Assembly (NCBI GenBank): GCA_041650475.1
Contig: JBAZLD010000006.1
Coordinates: forward strand, 5,323 to 69,322
Reading direction: 5' to 3'
Origin: JAIPGX01 sp041650475
GTDB taxonomy: Bacteria > Babelota > Babeliae > Babelales > UASB340
Length of the DNA stretch: 64,000 nt
Part shown: positions 1 through 7,833 of the stretch, piece after piece
Position numbering within the stretch: the first letter of the stretch is position 1
Layout of the letters: the number at the start of each line of letters is the position of its first letter
Notes under the pieces: generated by a model
The model's input: only the letters and a program-made list of their open reading frames with translations
Told to the model about the DNA's origin: nothing
Database searches by the model: none
Position numbers and translations under genes: made by a program

Positions 1-385
1 ATTTTTTATATTTTTCTGGATTTTTCAAAAAATCTATTACTTCTTTAACTTCTCTGACAGCATAATCTTGACCAACCACGTCTTTGAGTAAAATTTTATT
101 ATCTTTATTATTATTAGATCCATTTTTATCGGATTTATCTTTATCAGAAGTAACTTCAAAATTTTGCTTACCAGTAACTCCACCTCCATTTGTAATCTCT
201 GCCAGCAACTCTTTTTTTCTTTCTTTTTCAACTTCTTCTAAAAGAGCAACTCCTCCAAAAATTAATACTCCGGTAGCAGCAGAAATTAGAACATTAGTTG
301 TATTTATTTTTGCATTTAAATTATTTAAAATAAAACAGAACAATAGAATTACTGTAAATATTTTTCTTTTAAAAAAATTTATCAT
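1..385 (-). CDS. FtsH-like AAA+ ATPase/protease, N-terminal part (cut by window edge)
   Basis: The frame starts at an ATG whose first base is 385, behind a GGGGGA ribosome site, and stays open to base 1, so only about 128 N-terminal residues are visible. A signal-like hydrophobic segment (about residues 5-25) is followed by a second hydrophobic stretch (ISAATGVLIFGGVALL), a charged linker and a Lys/Asp/Asn-rich spacer. It then enters DVVGQDYAVREVKEVIDFL and NPEKYKK, the conserved lead-in to the FtsH AAA domain (family knowledge). Two hydrophobic segments so close together leave almost no periplasmic domain, unlike classical FtsH. The Walker motifs and any zinc protease motif lie outside the window, so protease activity is unproven. 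Confidence 0.75.
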   Translation of the reverse strand, partial: MINFFKRKIFTVILLFCFILNNLNAKINTTNVLISAATGVLIFGGVALLEEVEKERKKELLAEITNGGGVTGKQNFEVTSDKDKSDKNGSNNNKDNKILLKDVVGQDYAVREVKEVIDFLKNPEKYKK

Positions 386-572
386 AATTTTTGTCCCCCA
401 AATTTTATTATTAATTTACTTGTAAAGTAGTATTTTAGAATATTTAACACAAATAATCAAATTTATATAAAATACAAAAACCACATATTAACAAAAGCCA
501 TTTAAATTCAAATTCTATTTGTATTTTATTTTTTAATATTAGAAAACTTTAAAATAAAAATAAATTTAAAAT

Positions 573-1526
573 TTATAAAACACTAAATTTATTATTTAAA
601 ATTATTTTTTTTATTTTTTCGTAATTTTTATCAAGACATAAAATTTTAACATTTGGTCCGGCATCGATTGTAAAATAACAATCGGTGCCATTCGCTTTTA
701 AATCTTCAACAATTTTTATAACATCTTTTGTTTTATTTTGCCAAAAATCTATTTTAGGCTCAGATAATCTAATTGCTTTATGCATTCCCAAACAATCTTC
801 TTGTGCTAATTGCCCAACAATACTAAAATTTTTATTTTTTATGGCATCTGTAATTTTAGGTATTCTACTCTCAGATTCAATTAACCAATCATTATAATAA
901 GAACTAGTTTTTACCGTTTGCTGCATTGCAATTCTAGAGCTTATTGTCTTTTCTTGATTATTAACAATAACAGTTAAAACTTTAAATTCTGGCCAATAAA
1001 ATTCGTCAAACAATTGTTCCGCATAACAATCTAAACCATTGTTTTCTTGGCCCTTATGCCACATAACAAAACCATTATAAATTGATCTGCAAGCAGATCC
1101 TGAACCTTGACGAGCTAAAATAGAAAGTTCTTTCTTTGATAAATTTAAATCACAAAATTTGTTTAAACCCAAAGCTATGGCTGCAAAACCACTTGAGCTA
1201 CTAGCAAGACCTGCAGCAGTAGGAAAATTATTCTGTGTAGTTATTTTAAATTTCTTTTTTATTTTATAAATTTTCCTAAATTTATCTAAAAAATTTATAA
1301 TTTTTTTACTCTCTTCTTCAGATAAAATTTTGTTATCAAGAATAATTTGATCAAAATTATTTTCTTGTATACAAGTTGTAGTAACTAAATTCGACATACT
1401 TATTGATATACTACTTTTAGTTGGTAAAAAAAGATTTTCATCTCTTTTTCCCCAATATTTTATTAAGGCTATGTTTGCACAAGCTTGAAGGGTTATTTCT
1501 TCATTTAATTTTTTAAATTTTTTCAT
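573..1526 (-). CDS. mvaD: Diphosphomevalonate decarboxylase (mevalonate pathway)
   Basis: 317 residues, the normal length for this GHMP-kinase-fold enzyme, which converts mevalonate 5-diphosphate to isopentenyl diphosphate in the cytosol with ATP. Visible hallmarks are CANIALIKYWGKRDE (16-30), the ATP-binding Ser-rich loop FPTAAGLASSSSGFA (101-115), GSGSACRSIYNGFVMW, and DAGPN near 288-292, which holds the catalytic Asp. All look intact. The start overlaps the end of the upstream PIN gene by 4 bases (ATGA), so the two are likely co-translated. No other mevalonate-pathway gene is in the window. A broken copy of this gene's 5' end lies upstream of the toxin-antitoxin pair. Confidence 0.93.
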   Translation of the reverse strand: MKKFKKLNEEITLQACANIALIKYWGKRDENLFLPTKSSISISMSNLVTTTCIQENNFDQIILDNKILSEEESKKIINFLDKFRKIYKIKKKFKITTQNNFPTAAGLASSSSGFAAIALGLNKFCDLNLSKKELSILARQGSGSACRSIYNGFVMWHKGQENNGLDCYAEQLFDEFYWPEFKVLTVIVNNQEKTISSRIAMQQTVKTSSYYNDWLIESESRIPKITDAIKNKNFSIVGQLAQEDCLGMHKAIRLSEPKIDFWQNKTKDVIKIVEDLKANGTDCYFTIDAGPNVKILCLDKNYEKIKKIILNNKFSVL

Positions 1527-1939
1527 TTGAATGGATTAAAAATATGTAATGTCTTTTCTATTATGCATTCATGATGCATATCTTCAGAAAAAATAATCTT
1601 ACAATCATTTTCTAGTGCAGCAGCCAACATTAAACTATCAAAATATGAAAATTTGTATTTTTGAGATATATGAAGAGCATAAATAATAGTTGTAATTTCA
1701 ATATTATAAACAAAACACCACTTAGAAAGCTCTTTTATTATAGAAACTATTTCAATCGAAGTAAGATTAAATTTTTTTATTAAAACATTGGATAATTCAT
1801 TTAATACTTGCGTACTTATAATTAAATCCGAATCAATTAAAATTTTTTCCAAATTCAATAATTTATTTTTCTCTGTTTTAGTATAAAAATATATAAGAAT
1901 ATTTGTATCAACAAAAATTTTATCTCTTGTTGGCTTCAT
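1523..1939 (-). CDS. PIN-domain ribonuclease, VapC-like toxin
   Basis: About 138 residues from the ATG at 1939; an in-frame TTG at 1948 is the alternative. The PIN fold is shown by FVDTNILIYFY near the N-terminus, a central Glu region, SYFDSLMLAAALENDCKIIF and a C-terminal SEDMHHE. These supply the acidic metal-binding residues of PIN nucleases. PIN toxins cleave RNA, often tRNA, and are held in check by a partner encoded just upstream, as here: the partner's stop overlaps this start by about 20 bases. The stop overlaps the mvaD start by 4 bases, making the toxin part of an mvaD operon. The RNA target cannot be read from sequence. Confidence 0.8.
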   Translation of the reverse strand: MKPTRDKIFVDTNILIYFYTKTEKNKLLNLEKILIDSDLIISTQVLNELSNVLIKKFNLTSIEIVSIIKELSKWCFVYNIEITTIIYALHISQKYKFSYFDSLMLAAALENDCKIIFSEDMHHECIIEKTLHIFNPFK

Positions 1940-2141
1940 TTCTATCAAATTTAAAACCTTTAGTATCTAATTTAACAGCCTTAAATCTCTCTTTAAATGG
2001 TACTTTTTTTTTAAGTTTATCTTTTTCTTCAACAAGAATTATTACTCTTAAAGACCCATTTTTTAAATTTGATAAAAATTTTTTTGGAACTTTTATTGTC
2101 CCATTAGTTTCAATATTTCCAGAAAATTCAATCGCCTTCAA
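1920..2141 (-). CDS. Putative antitoxin partner of the PIN toxin
   Basis: Small basic protein reading MKAIEFSGNIETNGTIKVP and onward, with a C-terminal Lys/Arg-rich tail. The N-terminal strand pattern (IE..GTIKVPKKF..LKNGSLRVIILVEE) resembles AbrB/VapB-type antitoxins, which bind DNA and their PIN partner. There is no ATG. I place the start at the TTG at 2141 because an AAAGGA ribosome site sits seven bases upstream; a TTG at 2168 would add nine residues. It overlaps the toxin gene, the usual arrangement for translational coupling. The assignment rests mainly on context. Confidence 0.6.
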   Translation of the reverse strand: MKAIEFSGNIETNGTIKVPKKFLSNLKNGSLRVIILVEEKDKLKKKVPFKERFKAVKLDTKGFKFDRNEANKR

Positions 2142-2222
2142 AATAAAATCCTTTCTTTTTATATTCAATATAATATAAAATTATGTTAATAGATTTAAAA
2201 AAAATAATCAAAAAGAACAGAA

Positions 2223-2291
2223 TTAAAACCTTTTTCCCCAATACTTTATTAAGGCTATATTTGCACAAACTTGAATGGTTATTGTTTTCAT
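2223..2291 (-). pseudogene. Remnant of the 5' end of mvaD
   Basis: A 22-codon frame starting at an ATG (first base 2291) reads MKTITIQVCANIALIKYWGK then R-F-stop. The core CANIALIKYWGKR is identical to residues 16-28 of the intact mvaD about 0.75 kb away. The DNA at 2229-2288 matches 1444-1503 with only scattered substitutions. After WGKR the similarity stops at once. It is too short to be functional. The toxin-antitoxin pair lies exactly between this fragment and the intact gene, which suggests insertion or a duplication-type rearrangement at the mvaD 5' end. Confidence 0.8.
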
Positions 2292-2646
2292 AAACAATAA
2301 TTATATATATTTTAATTTCATCTATTTTAATTTAAAAAAGTAAACAGACTTTATAAAATTCGAAATCAAAATACCATTTAAAAATTAAAGAGCCGCTAGT
2401 TAATTAACAGCTCCTTTTAGTTCGAACGAAATCGTTTTTTTAATTATATATTAACAGCACACCATACACACAATTACTTATCAAGTAACAGCAAAAGTAA
2501 AATTACTCAAAAGAATTGATATTTAAATTTTTTTGAATTTAATAAAAAATTTTTAAAATCAATTATATCACCTTAATTGAACAACAACTAATTGTTAAAT
2601 ATTATCTAAGATAATAAACTCACCACTTTTTACTAAATCTTAAATA
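2292..2646. other. 355-base AT-rich intergenic stretch
   Basis: No frame with a credible product was found on either strand. It holds a possible terminator hairpin (2389-2422) and, at 2572-2589, an 18-base exact copy of the 3' end of the methyltransferase gene located at 3373. The rest is A/T runs without recognisable RNA genes. Confidence 0.5.
2389..2422. terminator. Possible bidirectional terminator hairpin
   Basis: AAAGAGC and GCTCCTTT flank an inner palindrome GTTAATTAAC, giving a weak, mostly A/T stem with T-runs on both strands. It lies some 230 bases beyond the 191-residue orphan gene and just upstream of the mvaD remnant. The stem is imperfect, so the call is tentative. Confidence 0.3.
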
Positions 2647-3222
2647 TTAATTTCCAAACAATTCATTTGCACGCTGTTGCATCAAGTCAGCTTGAATTTG
2701 TGCTAGTACAACTCCCTGTTTCAATAAATCTCTTATCTCATTTGGAGTTTTTCCAAAACGCTCAAATGCAACTAAAGCATCGATTAAATCTATTAAATTT
2801 TTTAATGTTTGACTTATTTCTATATTTGGATATAAAGGAACAGCTACTTCATAAGGATACTCTTCATTCATATGGCTTTCAGTACGAAATTCTATCCTTG
2901 TTGAAGGTATCAAAGAAATGATCTGATTAAGATTTTTTTTCAAAATATCAATTTTTTCGGTATTAATCAAAAATTCATTTGGATTGGCGTCCAATTCTTG
3001 AAGCAAATGACGAGAATCTTTGAATATATTTTCTCTACGCTGTAATGGATCCGCTATAGCATTAATTAATTGTTGGGTCTTACTATCACGTAGATTAAAT
3101 GCTTGCAAAAATTTTGAATGAAAACTTACAAAACCCGCAGATGGATTTTCACCTTGCATTGCTAAACCATTTGAAAACATCACAGCACACATTAATGAAG
3201 ACAAAATTATAAACTTTTTCAT
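2647..3222 (-). CDS. Secreted protein of unknown function
   Basis: 191 residues with a clear signal peptide (KKFIILSSLMCAVMFSNGLA, likely cut near residue 21). The mature part is predicted mostly helical, with no transmembrane segment and no cysteine. It ends in a Gln/Ala-rich helix (VVLAQIQADLMQQRANELF). The ATG at 3222 has an AAAGGA ribosome site eight bases upstream. I do not recognise the family. It sits between the mvaD/toxin locus and a secreted methyltransferase, separated from the latter by 150 A/T-rich bases, so it probably has its own promoter. Confidence 0.75.
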   Translation of the reverse strand: MKKFIILSSLMCAVMFSNGLAMQGENPSAGFVSFHSKFLQAFNLRDSKTQQLINAIADPLQRRENIFKDSRHLLQELDANPNEFLINTEKIDILKKNLNQIISLIPSTRIEFRTESHMNEEYPYEVAVPLYPNIEISQTLKNLIDLIDALVAFERFGKTPNEIRDLLKQGVVLAQIQADLMQQRANELFGN

Positions 3223-3372
3223 TGATTTTTTTCCTTTCGAATATCTGCTTTTGTACTCACAAATTTGCGCAAATCATAAGGATTATGAACTAAAAAAAAT
3301 AAAAGTAAATAAGCGTAACAAATAATTTATAAATTTTTTAATTTTATTTTAGAAACAGCGATTTTTATTATG

Positions 3373-4233
3373 TTATCTTAATTGAACAACAACTTGACCC
3401 AACTCATATGAATAAACAGTAACATCTTCTCTTTTTTCAAATTCTTTAACAATTGGATAAACTCGGGCATATTCTTTTAATGTTATTTTGTTAGCCTTAA
3501 TCAATTCAGACTTAAGAGATGATAGGTTATATGACAACATTGATCTTTTATGTAATGTATCAAGTTTTGGATGAGCTCTTGTTAAGAGTCTGATTGAAAA
3601 TCCATAATCTACAAGCAATTTTGGCAATTGTTCAAAATAACAATCATCTGATTTTTCTATCTCAAATTGCAGCTTATCAAAACGTTGAACTTCCTCCATT
3701 GCTGGTGTATTAGGATTACTATAAAGAGTATAATTCCCGGTTACATCTTCTATAATTACTTTACCATTTGGGCTGAGCACCTTTTTAATTTGCTCTAAAA
3801 TTTTTTCTGGATTTGGTAAATGCATCAATAAAAATCTAACATATATAACATCAAATTTTTGTTCCAATTTTTCTAATTCTAAAGCTGATATTTTTCTAAA
3901 ATTTAAATTTTTTAATTCGCTTGCCTTCATTTTTTGAGCAAGATCAATCTGTTCTTGATTTATGTCAGTTGCCAACACACTACCCTTTTCACCAACCAAT
4001 TTTGCCATGTATTGACTGCATATACCCAATCCACATCCAAGCTCCAATACATTTTTTCCCTTTTCAACATATTGTTTTAATAATTGAAAAGATTCTGGAT
4101 TATAAATTTCATTAAGAACTAATAAACGATCCTTATCTTCTTCTCCGACTGCAATAGCATAGTGTTGTGAATCATCACAATAAGCATAAAAATTAGCGAA
4201 TAATAGCATTGTTATAAAAAATTTTTTTAACAT
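3373..4233 (-). CDS. Class I SAM-dependent methyltransferase with a signal peptide
   Basis: 286 residues. Residues 1-18 form a signal peptide (KKFFITMLLFANFYAYC), unusual for an enzyme needing S-adenosylmethionine. The Rossmann motif I is NVLELGCGLGICSQYMAKL. Motif II is SVLATDINQEQIDLAQK, and a DVIYVRFLLMHLPNPEKIL segment matches motif IV of small-molecule methyltransferases. A methyltransf_11/25-like fold is likely. The substrate is unknown. The ATG has a GAAGGG ribosome site. It is divergent from ruvA, with 133 A/T-rich bases between them. If exported it would act outside the cytosol, perhaps in a host cell; that is inference. Confidence 0.85.
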   Translation of the reverse strand: MLKKFFITMLLFANFYAYCDDSQHYAIAVGEEDKDRLLVLNEIYNPESFQLLKQYVEKGKNVLELGCGLGICSQYMAKLVGEKGSVLATDINQEQIDLAQKMKASELKNLNFRKISALELEKLEQKFDVIYVRFLLMHLPNPEKILEQIKKVLSPNGKVIIEDVTGNYTLYSNPNTPAMEEVQRFDKLQFEIEKSDDCYFEQLPKLLVDYGFSIRLLTRAHPKLDTLHKRSMLSYNLSSLKSELIKANKITLKEYARVYPIVKEFEKREDVTVYSYELGQVVVQLR

Positions 4234-4366
4234 AATTGCCCTTCGAAAAATTTAAAATTATAAAAATAACTAAAATTTAATTGAGCTAGTGTAACAATGA
4301 TTTATAAAATTTGTATTTTTATTTTAAAATTTTTGAATAAAAAATTTTAAATGCTAATCTAAAAAT

Positions 4367-4972
4367 ATGATAGATTTTATAGCTGGTAAAATAAAAAAAA
4401 TAGAAGAAAAAAATGTAACAATTTTAGTTAATGGCATTGGTTTTTTTGTGCAAATGTCACAAACTAAAAATTTAATTTTAAATCAAAATGCTGAAATTCT
4501 TATTTACATGCATTGGAACCAAGAAAAAGGGCCCGCTCTTTATGGTTTTCAAGCTGAACTTGAAAAAACTGTTTTTTTAATGATCATAGATTGTCCAAAA
4601 ATAGGACCAGGGATAGCGTCAAATATTTTGTCTCAAATAAGTGCTGGAGAATTTTTAGAAATAGTTAGTTCACAAAATGAAAAAGCTCTAAGTAAAATCA
4701 ATGGCATTGGTGAAAAAAAGGCTGAACAAATCATTGTTCATTTGAAACACAAAGTTTCAAAATTAATTTCTTCAGGAAAAGTTCAAACACAAGATCTTCA
4801 GCAAGATTTTACAATGTGGCAAAACGTTAACGATGTTTTGATATCTTTAAATTATTCAAAACCAGAGATATCAAAAGCTATGCAATATTTAACTTCAAAA
4901 TATTCTGGACAAACTGCCCCATTAGATCAACTTATAAGGTCTGCTCTTGGATATCTTTCTGGGAACTTGTAA
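4367..4972 (+). CDS. ruvA: Holliday junction branch-migration protein RuvA
   Basis: 201 residues, full length. The N-terminal OB-fold begins MIDFIAGKIKKIEEKNVTIL. Two helix-hairpin-helix motifs follow (CPKIGPGIAS at 76-85 and INGIGEKKAEQII at 111-123), then a flexible linker and a C-terminal domain III (about 155-201) that contacts RuvB. RuvA tetramers bind four-way junctions and load RuvB. No ruvB or ruvC is nearby. Its 3' end overlaps the convergent ligase gene by 41 bases. It is one of few plus-strand genes left of the origin. Confidence 0.93.
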   Translation: MIDFIAGKIKKIEEKNVTILVNGIGFFVQMSQTKNLILNQNAEILIYMHWNQEKGPALYGFQAELEKTVFLMIIDCPKIGPGIASNILSQISAGEFLEIVSSQNEKALSKINGIGEKKAEQIIVHLKHKVSKLISSGKVQTQDLQQDFTMWQNVNDVLISLNYSKPEISKAMQYLTSKYSGQTAPLDQLIRSALGYLSGNL

Positions 4973-7151
4973 TAAATTTATTTTTATAATTTTCAAAACC
5001 AAGTTCAACTATTTTTTCTATAAAATCCATCGGTCTTAAGCCTATTTCAGCTGCTTGATGAAAAATACAAGTTGCAGGAGTTAATGCAGGAAGCGTGTTA
5101 ACTTCTAAAATTATAAGTCTATTTTTTTTAGTTGGACTTTTTTTGGCTTGCTGAAAAAAACAATCAATTCTAGAATATCCAGCACAACCCAAAAATTTAT
5201 ACGCTTGAGCGATTGTATCTTGTATAAATTCCAAATGTTCTTTTGCCAATGGCGCAGGAGTTAAGTTTTCACCTGCTCCAGGCAAAAACTTTTCTTCCAT
5301 AGATAAAACATCTTTTGCAACAAAAACTTTGCTTGGAGGCAAAGCAGTAACTTCCTGATTACCAAAAACTCCACATGTCAATTCTACTGCATCAATAAAT
5401 TCTTCTATCAAGACATACTCTTTTAAAGTTTCTTTAAAATATAAATCTATTTCTTTTAATAAATTTTCTTTATTTTTTACTTTTTTTACACCAACACTGC
5501 AGCCATCATCATGAGGTTTTATAATCACTGGTAAATTTATTTTTTCAGAAAATTTTTCAAAATTTTTAATAAAACTTTCAGAATAAAATTCTGTTTTGGA
5601 TAATAAAAAAGAAAATGGCACATCAAATCCACCAGATTTTAAAAATTCATTTGTTTTAAATTTGTCCATACACAATGAACTAGTCAAAACACCAGAACCA
5701 TTATATGGCAAATCAAGCATTTCAAGAGTGCCTTGTACTCCACCATTCTCACCAACTCCACCATGTAATCCAATAAAAACGAAATCGCAAATTTTTGGTA
5801 AATCAGCCCAATTTATTTTTAAATCTTGCGTTACAAGTAAAGAAATTTCACGAGTAGAATTTTGAATCAATAATCTTTGATTTAATTTATAAAGCTCATT
5901 TTTTGAATCTACAAAAACAGGTATTATTTCATATTTTTCTGGTGAAAGTTTATAACAAACATTACGCCCGGATTCTAAAGAAATTTCTCTTTCATTAGAA
6001 CTTCCACCCAATAAAACAACAATTCTGTTTTTTTTATTACTTATATTATTATCTTTTTTAGCATTCACGTTAGATACACTTTTTAGATTATAATTTTTTA
6101 ATTCAGTCTCAACTAAATAATTTATAAGCTGAGTATGACTCATTCCAATTTCTGCAGCCTGATGAAATAAAAATGTGGCAGGACCTGTTCCTGTTAAAGA
6201 GTTTGGATCAATAATATAAACTCTACCATCTTTTGTTAAAAAACCATCTATGCGAGATATGGTAGAAAAATTTAATATTTTTGTAACTTTAATACAAGTT
6301 TGAACTATATTTTCTTGGTCTTTTTTTTCAAAATTTGCAGGTGTAATTTTTGTTGCACGACCAGGCATATATTTTTGAGTATAATCAAAAAAATTTGTAT
6401 TTTTTTCACAAACAACTTGTGTGATAGGTAATGCAAACCAATTTTTATCTTTTTGTAAGCACACACAAACAAACTCAGAACCTTTTATTTTTTCTTCAAT
6501 AATCACATCTTGTTTGAGTCTACTATCACAGTAACAAGCATTTTTTAATGCTTGTAATAAATCAGATTTATTGTCAACTAAGCTGATGCCAAAACTTGAA
6601 CCTTCGTGCACAGGTTTTACTATTATTGGAAAATTTACGTTTAATTTCTCAAGTTTTTCTAAAATCGATTTTATATCTATTTTTTCAATTTCTTCTGGAG
6701 TTACAACAAAACCATTGGGCACATCTATGCCATTACTTTGCAAAATCTTTTTTTGTACCCCCTTATTCATACCAATGGCACTTGCAAAAATTTTTGCCCC
6801 CAAATATGGTATCCCTAAAACTTCTAAAAAACCCTGAACTGTTCCATCTTCAGCAAATCTGCCATGAATAGATAAATAAATAAAATCAACTAAATATTTT
6901 AAATCATCCCAACTTATTTTTTTTGCTTGAGAATCCAATCTATCAAAAAAATCAGATATTTTGCCTCTATGCAAAAATTTATAAGGCAAAATATAAAGAT
7001 CACCTTTATAAGTCTGAAATATTGGAACTACTTCATATTTTAAAAAATCTATGTGATCACAAACAGTTCTTCCTGAATTAAAAGAAACTTCTCTTTCTAT
7101 AGATTTACCCCCCATTAAAACGCCAATTCTAAGTTTAATAAATTTGTTCAT
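4932..7151 (-). CDS. Tandem fusion of two D-alanine--D-alanine ligases
   Basis: 739 residues holding two complete ATP-grasp ligases head to tail (about 1-350 and 376-739), joined by an Asn/Lys-rich linker. Each starts with the Ddl signature: GVLMGGKSIEREVSFNSG and VVLLGGSSNEREISLESG. Each has an HG..E(D/N)G..QG loop and a conserved FHQAAEIG near its end. Domain 1 keeps EGSSFGIS and DYTQKY but has IIDPN where the metal-binding E-x-N is expected. Domain 2 keeps LEVNTLPALTP but has DDGCSVGV and SMEEKF in place of the Ser-rich and Tyr-containing loops. The halves may therefore be functionally divided. The product is the D-Ala-D-Ala end of peptidoglycan precursors. rpe begins 16 bases downstream. 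Confidence 0.9.
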   Translation of the reverse strand: MNKFIKLRIGVLMGGKSIEREVSFNSGRTVCDHIDFLKYEVVPIFQTYKGDLYILPYKFLHRGKISDFFDRLDSQAKKISWDDLKYLVDFIYLSIHGRFAEDGTVQGFLEVLGIPYLGAKIFASAIGMNKGVQKKILQSNGIDVPNGFVVTPEEIEKIDIKSILEKLEKLNVNFPIIVKPVHEGSSFGISLVDNKSDLLQALKNACYCDSRLKQDVIIEEKIKGSEFVCVCLQKDKNWFALPITQVVCEKNTNFFDYTQKYMPGRATKITPANFEKKDQENIVQTCIKVTKILNFSTISRIDGFLTKDGRVYIIDPNSLTGTGPATFLFHQAAEIGMSHTQLINYLVETELKNYNLKSVSNVNAKKDNNISNKKNRIVVLLGGSSNEREISLESGRNVCYKLSPEKYEIIPVFVDSKNELYKLNQRLLIQNSTREISLLVTQDLKINWADLPKICDFVFIGLHGGVGENGGVQGTLEMLDLPYNGSGVLTSSLCMDKFKTNEFLKSGGFDVPFSFLLSKTEFYSESFIKNFEKFSEKINLPVIIKPHDDGCSVGVKKVKNKENLLKEIDLYFKETLKEYVLIEEFIDAVELTCGVFGNQEVTALPPSKVFVAKDVLSMEEKFLPGAGENLTPAPLAKEHLEFIQDTIAQAYKFLGCAGYSRIDCFFQQAKKSPTKKNRLIILEVNTLPALTPATCIFHQAAEIGLRPMDFIEKIVELGFENYKNKFITSSQKDIQEQTL

Positions 7152-7166
7152 GTTTTCTCAAAATTT

Positions 7167-7823
7167 TTATGATGCTATTTTGTTATAAAGATTTTGTAAA
7201 GCTTGTAAATAATCTTCTTTGTAAAATATAGCAGATCCCACGCCTACCTGATCAACACCATTTTTTAACAAATTTTTAATATTATCTTGATTAATGCCAC
7301 CATCCATACTTAAATAAAAAAATAAATTTCTATCTTTTCTTTTTTTATTTAAAATTTCTATTTTACTTAAAACAGAAGAATCAAATTTTTGACCAGAAAA
7401 CCCGGGTTTTACAGACATTACTAAAATGGCATCTAAAAGATCTAAATAATCAAAAATCAAATTAATATTTGTTTCTGGATTTAAAGCTATACCAACTTTA
7501 CAACCAATTTTTTTTATATCTTTTATAAAATTTTTTATTTCATTAGAATCTAAAGTTTCTATATGAAAAACAAAAAAATCTTGTTTTCTTAAATTTAATC
7601 TATTAACCCAGTCTCTAGGATTATCAACCATTAAATGCACATTAAGTGGCAAATCTGTTGTCCTAATTATGGCATTAACAAAATCCGGTCCCCATGTTAA
7701 GTTTGGAACAAAATGATCATCCATAATATCTATATGGTATCCATCACATTTTGTATTTAAACTTTGTATTGTTTTTTCCAAATTTAAAATATCACTAGCA
7801 ATTAAAGAGGGAAAAATATCCAT
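7167..7823 (-). CDS. rpe: Ribulose-phosphate 3-epimerase
   Basis: 218 residues, the usual size of this TIM-barrel enzyme, which interconverts ribulose 5-phosphate and xylulose 5-phosphate. Hallmarks are PSLIASDILNLEK at the start, HIDIMDDHFVPNLTWGP (metal-binding His and Asp), VMSVKPGFSGQKF (phosphate-binding) and the closing MDGGI motif, all intact. It lies between psd (11 bases upstream) and the ligase fusion (16 bases downstream) in one minus-strand run. It links functionally with zwf and gnd at 56-59 kb. Confidence 0.95.
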   Translation of the reverse strand: MDIFPSLIASDILNLEKTIQSLNTKCDGYHIDIMDDHFVPNLTWGPDFVNAIIRTTDLPLNVHLMVDNPRDWVNRLNLRKQDFFVFHIETLDSNEIKNFIKDIKKIGCKVGIALNPETNINLIFDYLDLLDAILVMSVKPGFSGQKFDSSVLSKIEILNKKRKDRNLFFYLSMDGGINQDNIKNLLKNGVDQVGVGSAIFYKEDYLQALQNLYNKIAS

Positions 7824-7833
7824 AAATTTCTTT

